From Phorcus lineatus (taxonomy: Eukaryota; Mollusca; Gastropoda; Trochida; Trochidae), in assembly GCA_921293015.1 (NCBI GenBank), contig OV121098.1:11259016-11323015 (forward strand): 64,000 bases of DNA, written 5' to 3'. The notes under the pieces were generated by a model. It had not been told where the DNA came from. It saw only the letters and a program-made list of their open reading frames with translations, and ran no database searches. Shown in pieces: positions 56,287 through 64,000 of this stretch. How positions within the stretch are numbered: the stretch's first letter is position 1; each line of letters starts with the position of its first letter. The translations under genes and the position numbers were made by a program.

Positions 56287-56637
56287 CATGTTTTGCTCGG
56301 GGCGGGATAGCGCAGTGGTTAGCGCGTTCGGCTTCGGATCAGGAGGTCCGTGGTTCGAATCCCGCCAGGGGCTCGGAAACTTTGTCTGCAGTAGAGAACT
56401 GTTCTACACGCAGTCAGGTTTGGGTGCAATGCTACACTGAGTTTCAGTGCAGTACCACCCATGGTTCGCTAGTTCCAGCCGATGCTCGCAGGTTTCACCG
56501 CAATGCATAGCCACAATGGTGTTGCGGGCTTTCTCCCTGCAATAATACTAGCAGCCGCGATATAAGTGAAATAATCTTGAAAGCGGCGTAAAACCCCAAC
56601 TCACTCACTCACTCACTCACTCACTCATGTTTTGCTC
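56287..56637 (+). mobile_element. Full-length tRNA-derived SINE with 12-bp TSD
   Basis: CATGTTTTGCTC flanks the insert (56287-56298, 56626-56637). The head GGGGCGGGATAGCGCAGTGG...GGTTCGAATCCCG has Pol III A-box (TAGCGCAGTGG) and B-box (GGTTCGAATCC) sequences and a tRNA-like fold. The ~250-bp body ends GGCGTAAAACCCCAACTCAC with about eight ACTC units. Other copies: 23741-23969 and the 26-bp tail at 36240. Confidence 0.93.
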
Positions 56638-56639
56638 AC

Positions 56640-57600
56640 TGTCAAAGGAAAAGTGAAATTAACTTTCAAAATTTATTTACATAATTTATGAAATATTTCC
56701 ATTTACATTGATAAGTGAGGAATAAATGTACAATGTCAAATATTTTTTTTACTCGTTTTGTATTCTATACGGAGCAACCGACGAGGTGACCACGTGGTTT
56801 TCTCTTTCTTGAATAATCAAGGTTGATTAAAAAAATATCAAGCCATATGACATGAATTTTTTATCCAAGATGAAAAAATGGGCATTAGACTTTGTAATTA
56901 CGGCAATTGTTATTCTGGTACCAAAATCATTGCAGAGAATACAGACCGTGAATATTCCCGCTATACCGCGCTATGCGGGAGACATGTTTGTAAATAATCC
57001 CTGGCATTCAATTTGGCATCTCTCGCTGGATAGTCTCCTTATAAAATATATTATTATTATTATAAAACCAATTCTTACCTTATTTGGAGAAAGGATACAA
57101 TGTTTCTTTATTTCCATCAGTTTCCAGACACGTTTTCAAAAATCTTTGAAATTGTTTCAAAGTGTAATATTGGTTTTTCAAGACGCAATTTTCTGAACTT
57201 CATTCAAATGAATTTTTCAACAGTTGGCACATTTTGAAAAAGATTGTGTTTAAAATTGAAAAAATATCAAAATTAGTATCTAAAAACCTTCACTGAGCAC
57301 TATCCGTTCATGTTGAATTGTCGTTTTAAAACCGCACCCGCGCGTGCCCGTTATTTTCGCGATTGCCGATTTTTCCTAGATGCAACTGAACTACGTTACG
57401 AAAAAAATTGTGTGACCCAAATAAGATAATTAACTTATATTTCAACATTTCTGTCACATTTTCAAGAGCTATAAACGCCTCGATTCAACACTACTTCTCT
57501 CTGTTTTAGCTATTATGATAGATTTGGAAATGTCGCTGCTATCGCGAATGACGTATACCATTAATCTAAAAATAGACACAGGAATTCCCTTACGGATTAC
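56640..57600. other. No gene recognised
   Basis: AT-rich, between the SINE and the minisatellite; presumably intron or 3' flank of the minus-strand lectin-like gene. The 114-codon plus-strand ORF at 56852 has no recognisable domain and starts in low-complexity sequence. Confidence 0.5.
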
Positions 57601-60600
57601 CTACCACACCTGGGGCAAGATTTGACACTGTTACAGAAGCTGATGCTGTACTGAGTACCTACCACACCTGGGGTAAGGTTTGTCACTGTTACAGAAGCTG
57701 ATGCTGTACTGAGTACCTACCACATCTGGGACAAGGTTTGTCACTGTTACAGAAGCTGGTGCTGTACTGAGTACCTACCACACCTGGGGCAAGGTTTGTC
57801 ACTGTTACAGAAGCTGATGCTGTACTGAGTACCTACCACACCTTGGGCAAGGTTTGTCACTGTTACAGAAGCTGATGCTGTACTGAGTACCTACCACACC
57901 TGGGACAAGGTTTGTCACTGTTACAGAAGCTGATGCTGTACTGAGTACCTACCACATCTGGGACAAGGTTTGTCACTGTTACAGAAGCTGGTGCTGTACT
58001 GAGTACCTACCACATCTGGGACAAGGTTTGTCACTGTTACAGAAGCTGGTGCTGTACTGAGTACCTACCACACCTTGGGCAAGGTTTGTCACTGTTACAG
58101 AAGCTGATGCTGTACTGAGTACCTACCACACCTGGGACAAGGTTTGTCACTGTTACAGAAGCTGATGCTGTACTGAGTACCTACCACATCTGGGACAAGG
58201 TTTGTCACTGTTACAGAAGCTGGTGCTGTACTGAGTACCTACCACATCTGGGACAAGGTTTGTCACTGTTACAGAAGCTGGTGCTGTACTGAGTACCTAC
58301 CACACCTGGGGCAAGGTTTGTCACTGTTACAGAAGCTGATGCTGTACTGAGTACCTACCACACCTGGGGCAAGGTTTGACACTGTTACAGAAGCTGGTGC
58401 TGTACTGAGTACCTACCACATCTGGGACAAGGTTTGTCACTGTTACAGAAGCTGGTGCTGTACTGAGTACCTACCACACCTTGGGCAAGGTTTGTCACTG
58501 TTACAGAAGCTGATGCTGTACTGAGTACCTACCACACCTGGGGCAAGGTTTGTCACTGTTACAGAAGCTGATGCTGTACTGAGTACCTACCACACCTGGG
58601 GCAAGGTTTGACACTGTTACAGAAGCTGATGCTGTACTGAGTACCTACCACACCTGGGGCAAGGTTTGACACTGTTACAGAAGCTGGTGCTGTACTGAGT
58701 ACCTACCACACCTTGGGCAAGGTGTGACACTGTTACAGAAGCTGATGCTGTACTGAGTACCTACCACACCTGGGGCAAGATTTGTCACTGTTACAGAAGC
58801 TGATGCTGTACTGAGTACCTACCACATCTGGGGCAAGGTTTGACACTGTTACAGAAGCTGGTGCTGTACTGAGTACCTACCACATCTGGGGCAAGGTTTG
58901 ACACTGTTACAGAAGCTGATGCTGTACTGAGTACCTACCACACCTGGGGCAAGGTTTGACACTGTTACAGAAGCTGGTGCTGTACTGAGTACCTACTAAA
59001 CCTGGGGCAAGGTTTGACACTTTTACAGAAGCTGATGCTGTACTGAGTACCTACCACACCTGGGGCAAGGTTTGACACTGTTACAGAAGCTGGTGCTGTA
59101 CTGATTACCTACCACACCTGGGGCAAGGTTTGACACTGTTACAGAAGCTGATGCTGTACTGAGTACCTACCATACCTTGGGCAAGGTGTGACACTGTTAC
59201 AGAAGCTGGTGCTGTACTGAGTACCTACCACACCTGGGGCAAGGTTTGTCACTGTTACAGAAGCTGATGCTGTACTGAGTACCTACCACATCTGGGGCAA
59301 GGTTTGTCACTGTTACAGAAGCTGATGCTGTACTGAGTACCTACCACACCTTGGGCAAGGTTTGACACTGTTACAGAAGCTGGTGCTGTACTGATTACCT
59401 ACCACACCTTGGGCAAGGTTTGACACTGTTACAGAAGCTGATGCTGTACTGAGTACCTACCATACCTGGGGCAAGGTGTGACAATGTTACAGAAGCTGGT
59501 GCTGTACTGAGTACCTACCACACCTGGGGCAAGGTTTGTCACTGTTACAGAAGCTGATGCTGTACTGAGTACCTACCACATCTGGGACAAGGTTTGTCAC
59601 TGTTACAGAAGCTGGTGCTGTACTGAGTACCTACCACACCTTGGGCAAGGTTTGTCACTGTTACAGAAGCTGATGCTGTACTGAGTACCTACCACACCTG
59701 GGACAAGGTTTGTCACTGTTACAGAAGCTGATGCTGTACTGAGTACCTACCACATCTGGGACAAGGTTTGTCACTGTTACAGAAGCTGATGCTGTAGTGA
59801 GTACCTACCACATCTGGGGCAAGGTTTGTCACTGTTACAGAAGCTGGTGCTGTACTGAGTACCTACCACACCTTGGGCAAGGTGTGACACTGTTACAGAA
59901 GCTGGTGCTGTACTGAGTACCTACCACATCTGGAGCAAGGTTTGTCACTATTACATAAGCTGATGCTGTACTGAGTACCTACCACATCTGGGGCAAGGTT
60001 TGTCACTGTTACAGAAGCTAATGCTGTAGTGAGTACCTACCACATCTGGGGCAAGGTTTGTCACTGTTACAGAAGCTGGTGCTGTACTGAGTACCTACCA
60101 CACCTTGGGCAAGGTGTGACACTGTTACAGAAGCTGATGCTGTACTGAGTACCTACCACACCTGGGGCAAGGTGTGACACTGTTACAGAAGCTGGTGCTG
60201 TACTGAGTACCTACCACACCTTGGGCAAGGTGTGACACTGTTACAGAAGCTGATGCTGTATTGAGTACCTACCACACCTGGGGCAAGGTTTGACACTGTT
60301 ACAGAAGCTGATGCTGTAGTGAGTACCTACCACATCTGGGGCAAGGTTTGTCACTGTTACAGAAGCTGGTGCTGTACTGAGTACCTACCACACCTTGGGC
60401 AAGGTGTGACACTGTTACAGAAGCTGATGCTGTACTGAGTACCTACCACACCTGGGGCAAGGTTTGACACTGTTACAAAAGCTGATGCTGTACTGAGTAC
60501 CTACCACACCTGGGACAAGGTTTGTCACTGTTGCAGAAGCTGGTGCTGTACTGATTACCTACCACACCTGGGGCAAGGTTTGACACTGTTACAGAAGCTG

Positions 60601-60760
60601 GTGCTGTACTGAGTACCTACCACACCTGGGACAAGGTTTGTCACTGTTACAGAAGCTGATGCTGTACTGAGTACCTACCACACCTGGGGTAAGGTTTGTC
60701 ACTGTTGCAGAAGCTGGTGCTGTACTGAGTACCTACCACACCTTGGGCAAGGTTTGACAC
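57601..60760. repeat. 58-bp minisatellite, about 54 copies
   Basis: Unit CTACCACACCTGGGGCAAGG...CTGTACTGAGTAC, constant 58 bp. Copies differ at a few recurrent positions (ACACC/ACATC, GGGGC/GGGAC/TGGGC, TTTGTCAC/TTTGACAC/GTGTGACAC, GATG/GGTG). The right edge merges into the 3' end of the lectin-like exon: the last unit reads GGTTTGACACTGTTTCGG, containing the exon's donor. It lies in the downstream intron of that exon. Confidence 0.97.
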
Positions 60761-60971
60761 TGTTTCGGAAGGCTACACTGTGGATCTTGTATTGATTGAC
60801 CAAGTCAACTTGAATCCAACGCCAAGAGTCGCTTCTCATATTGGATATACATGCGGTCAGCTCAGAAGAGTCGGATCCATCCACCACAATATCGAGGTAA
60901 CTCTTTATTGTACACTGAGCTTGCCTCCACAAGTCTGTGTAATGCTCTCTTAGCATTGGGTGCCTCTTCGT
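60761..60971 (-). CDS. Exon of a fucolectin/F5-8C-type (FTP) lectin-like gene, N-terminal half-domain
   Basis: 211-nt exon, acceptor GCTTAG at 60972, donor C|A then GTGTCA at 60760. It encodes LWRQAQC...IVVDGSDSSELTACISN...WRWIQVDLVNQYKIHSVAFRN. The VDG...TACISN...W..VDL..Y.I..V.F.N order is the first half of the F5/8 type C / fucolectin fold, which in animals binds fucosylated glycans, often as a secreted immune lectin. The partner C-terminal half is not visible downstream to the left. The gene is on the minus strand; the exon at 63669 lies upstream. Confidence 0.72.
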
Positions 60972-62689
60972 CTAAGCATTAAAACATGAGAATTATTCTT
61001 ATTTTATCTATTATATTTTTCAAATGTTTTATGCATATTATTACCTAGCAACGATTAAATTCATTGTCTTCTTTTATTATTACAGCAACAAAGTTTTGAC
61101 ATCTATATTTTTAAAAAACAAATGATTCCGTCCAAAAGAAAAGAAGCTGTAAAATTTAGCTTTATGAACTTGAAGTAGTATTTGTAATAATGATAAATAA
61201 AGAAAAAGATACGATTCTTTCTTATTCCTTGATCAACAAACCGAATTTAGATACTTAAAGGCATGGAATTTTCTCCTTTGTCAAATGATGTAAAGTTGTC
61301 AATTTTTTTACAACACACTAAGAATAATTCAATTTGTTCAAAAATGAATAAATCATGCAGAAATAAAAGAACTTCATATAATAAATTTGTTAAACTGTGT
61401 TTTAAAATGATGTTGGGGACTTATACAAAAGTATAATAGTTTTACGGTCCCATACACCGTTCAAAAACCCTTTGCAATTTCCAGAACTTTGCAATTGCCT
61501 AAGATGTTCTCTATGCGGTAACATCAAACTACCAACGAATAATTTGAGTTTTTACACTCCAAAACTGTAATCCTTTACACATTTGCTGGGGGTTTACAGA
61601 AACAATCACCCTCCTCAAATTTAACTCAGCCACTGTAATACAGAGGCAGGGGCGGATCCAGAGGTAAGAGGGTACGTCATCGACTCACAGACAGGAAAAG
61701 ATCTCTTCTATGAGTGGAAGTGGTAACTCAAAAAATGGTATCTGGGAATGGATTTGGGTTGTATCCTTCATTCTTTCCCAGCTGAGGTATCTCCGTCATA
61801 AATTCCTTTATTACCCATATGGTTAATCATAAGCGGTGACATATTTTCAATATGAGTACATGTGCACAGGTCAATTTTGCCTAGCAACGATTTTTTCAGC
61901 GCGAGTGGCCATATTTTGTTGTTTGTGACGTCATCAAACCATTGTTCATTGCGTCACTGCAAGGGAAGGAGGCCATTTTCTTAATTTTTCCATGCGTTTG
62001 AAATGGAATAGAACCGGTAATAAAGATAGTATTACCCTCGGAAGTGTTTCATATTAATTTTACCAAACTCGTGCGAATTTGTGTGTAACCCTCGTTCTCG
62101 CTCGGTAACACAATAATCCACACTCGTTTCGTAAAAGTCATATGACACACTTCCTCGGGCAGTAATCTCTATATACGACGTCTGTACAAATAGGAACGTT
62201 TCTCGGTCTAGACATATAGAAGCGTGATAAGATGCAATCAAAGTTAGTTGTGCAATGAGCGACGCCGTTTCAAAAGTTATCATTCAAAACGCCTCAGTCT
62301 CTTCCGTAGGCTTTCGGAAAGCTAAATCGTATTCGAATATGTACTTTGCACTTTGATTCTTCTTTACAGAACACATCTTACCTTATTAAGCATCATTGCA
62401 TATATATCTGTGTGACAACAAATATGTTTTCCATGCCTGCGACGTTTTCATTGGCTGCAATACTGCAAGGAAGATTATGTTGCAACATTTTGCCGCCAGG
62501 GGAACCTGCCAAAGGCCCGAGCAGAGGCCGCTTTATAACAGAGGTTGTATATGAATTAATGACGAAGCTACCCTGGCAGAGAATGGTAGCTTTGGGCTGG
62601 TTTGTGATTTGTAATTTGACACACGTAAACCATGCAAAATCGAGAAAGATATTAGATTGTGTATAGTGAATAAGAGAGACACTATTATA
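60972..62689 (-). other. Intron of the lectin-like gene
   Basis: AT-rich; holds a palindrome (62036-62158). The stretch 62440-62600 is GC-richer with two overlapping ORFs but no recognisable domain. Confidence 0.5.
62036..62158. repeat. Palindrome
   Basis: CCTCGGAAGTGTTTCATAT pairs imperfectly with ATATGACACACTTCCTCGG; centre CTCGTTCTCGCTCGG. Arms ~55 bp with mismatches. Confidence 0.75.
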
Positions 62690-63530
62690 TAATGTGAAGA
62701 ATGCTAAGTTATTTTGGAGAACTTTGAATGAAGTCAAATCAGACACCAGAAAAACACCATTGATGTCTGTAGATAATTGGTTTAATTATTTTAATAATTT
62801 GTTGAGAATTCATTCAATGTGTCTAATACTGATGAAAATGTTTGTTTAATGTTATCTTGGATTCACCAATAACCCAGGAGGAAGTATTGAAGGCAATTAC
62901 TGAGCTTACAGTGTGGTAAATCTTTAGGTTTGGATGGTATTAATCCAGAGTTTATTGTCTCAGCTAAAGATACTTTACTGCCTTACATCGAGCTTTTGTT
63001 CAACATAATATTTTTATTCAGGTATTTTCCCAGCATTCAAATTCCTATCATTCCGTTGTATAAGAAGGGTGATCCTCGTGTCCCTGATAATTATAGAGGA
63101 ATTGCTTTAGCAATTGGTTAGCAAGTTGTACGCTTCCATCTTAAATAAGAAGCTTTCGTTTTGGTCAGATGCTAACAGTTGATTGTTGAATCGCAGGCAG
63201 GGTTTCGGAAGTGTAAGGTACGGTTGGCAATATGTATGTTCTCCAATCTGTTATTCAACGCTATCTGTCTAAGAAGAGAGGTAAGGTGTATGCTTTGTTC
63301 GTGGACTTTAAAAAAGGCTTTCGACCTTGTTGATAGATCTAAGTTGTGGTATATTCTTTCACGTGAAGGTGTTTGTTCCGAATTCAGTAAGGCATTGCAA
63401 TCTATTTATGATTGTGTCAAGACATGTGTTTGTTTTGGCCACGCTTATTCACCATCGTTTGATTGTTCCATGGGATTAAGGCAAGGTTGTGTTTGTTTGT
63501 GTTGTGTCCGATTTTATTTTCGATGTTACT
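62690..63530 (+). pseudogene. Non-LTR retrotransposon RT fragment
   Basis: Pieces in different frames: AKLFWRTLNEVKSD (about 62700), then GLDGINPEF, IPLYKKGDPRVPDNYRGIAL (62930-63115), QAGFRK (63190), FVDFKK/AFDLVDRSKLW with one base inserted (63300), GLRQGC (63480). These are RT blocks 0-4 of a LINE ORF2. The FADD-containing block is absent because the copy ends here. It lies antisense in an intron of the lectin-like gene. Confidence 0.85.
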
Positions 63531-63532
63531 TT

Positions 63533-63607
63533 ATGTACTTACTCTAGTATGATTTAAAAAATATTTTCAAAGTAAATTTTTTTAATATTATACTAGAGTA
63601 AGTACAT
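63533..63607. repeat. Perfect 18-bp inverted repeat
   Basis: ATGTACTTACTCTAGTAT (63533-63550) is complementary to 63590-63607, with an AT-rich 39-nt loop. It sits exactly at the 3' boundary of the LINE fragment. Confidence 0.9.
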
Positions 63608-63668
63608 GAAGCATTAATAAAAAAACGTTGCTACAATACTTGCGTTTTGGTCTTATATCCGTCTTAAC

Positions 63669-63890
63669 TCCAAAGACACTTAGTTCACACAAAACTAAGG
63701 TTTCGAACTGGTTTTCTGGCTTGATGTAGACCCTGACATAGCGGCCAGACACCGGCTGATAGCACTTAAGGTGCTCCTCTGAGGATGCAGGCATCGTCCT
63801 CTGGTAGAAGAAGCATTCGTCGCCCTTGCCCGTGTCATTCGAGGATGGATTGTCCCAATGGACCTCCACGTAAACATGATGAAAAGAAGA
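63669..63890 (-). CDS. Exon of the FTP lectin-like gene, C-terminal half-domain
   Basis: Encodes HHVYVEVHWDNPSS...CFFYQRTMPASSEEHLKCYQPVSGRYVRVYI...ETLVLCELSVFG. The C....GRYVRV......LVLCE...G order is the second half of an F5/8C/fucolectin domain. The donor is after VFG (GTTAAG, weak); the acceptor is probably near 63890 (CTACGAG or GAGAAAG). Upstream of the 60971 exon on the minus strand, so the gene has at least two tandem lectin domains, each split by an intron. Confidence 0.7.
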
Positions 63891-64000
63891 AGAGCTTTCT
63901 CGTAGGGAACGAAATCAAGGCTTGGTTTGTCCATCTGGCCTTCAGCGTAAATATGATGAAATTTGCTGCCCGGAAGTAAAAAAAATTGACGTAGTGAATA

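Noticed and set aside
56299..56372. A tRNA gene
   Set aside because: Pol III boxes are present but the sequence is the head of a SINE with TSDs and an ACTC-type tail, so it is tRNA-derived rather than a functional tRNA gene.
57601..60760. CRISPR-like array
   Set aside because: There are no unique spacers; the repeat units are contiguous, and the DNA is eukaryotic.
62346..62746. Overlapping 106- and 117-codon ORFs on opposite strands
   Set aside because: No recognisable domain, no splice context, and both strands open over the same GC-richer stretch.

Overview
This is eukaryotic, AT-rich, intron-bearing DNA, most likely from a marine mollusc (probably a gastropod). I infer that from a tRNA-derived SINE ending in repeated ACTC units, tandem-core elements resembling the bivalve 'pearl'/HINE type with an ACGG-type microsatellite end, DIRS and Ngaro tyrosine-recombinase retrotransposons, THAP- and hAT-type DNA transposons, and an exon-split lectin gene of the F5/8C-fucolectin kind. 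The species cannot be fixed from sequence alone. Nearly all recognisable coding sequence belongs to mobile elements; host genes appear only as separated exons.

Layout. 1-3000: a decayed non-LTR retrotransposon ORF1 and 5' end (minus), with an apparently perfect 1481-bp tandem duplication. 3190-4460: a tandem array of 145-bp units, also found at 25.1-25.8 kb. 4655-12165: a structurally complete but inactivated DIRS-like element (minus) with terminal inverted repeats and an internal complementary region; a hAT-like non-autonomous element (7087-7895, 5-bp TSD) has landed in its RT/RNase H ORF. 12.2-14.7 kb: non-coding, with a 175-bp MITE. 14735-19471: an apparently intact Ty3/Gypsy element with identical 188-bp LTRs and a 5-bp TSD, lying in a degenerate ~200-bp repeat field that continues to about 20.5 kb.

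20.5-33.7 kb: candidate small host genes (21024-23441 and 28183-29847, both minus, joined by phase-compatible splice sites), a possible bidirectional promoter near 30.4 kb, SINE remnants and palindromes. 33700-37368: a TIR-bounded element (TTA TSD) carrying a FEN1/XPG-like nuclease gene with a C-terminal Cys-rich domain; a 26-bp SINE-tail insertion has frameshifted it. 37573-40121: a 2.5-kb non-coding TIR element. 40.1-42.8 kb: an island of long palindromes.

43409-55934: a Ngaro-like element whose GAG was interrupted twice, by a hAT transposon with an apparently intact three-exon, 908-codon transposase gene (43.6-49.35 kb) and by a Kolobok-like TTAA transposon (49878-53122). A SINE with a 12-bp TSD follows at 56299. 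57.6-63.9 kb: minus-strand exons of a lectin-like gene, one of which abuts a 58-bp x ~54 minisatellite whose unit includes the splice-donor sequence, plus a LINE RT fragment in an intron.

Most of the elements act independently. What links them is order of insertion: target-site duplications and restored reading frames show Ngaro < hAT/Kolobok, DIRS < hAT-MITE, ~200-bp repeat field < Gypsy, and nuclease element < SINE tail. The identical LTRs and intact ORF mark the Gypsy copy as the youngest and most plausibly active element.
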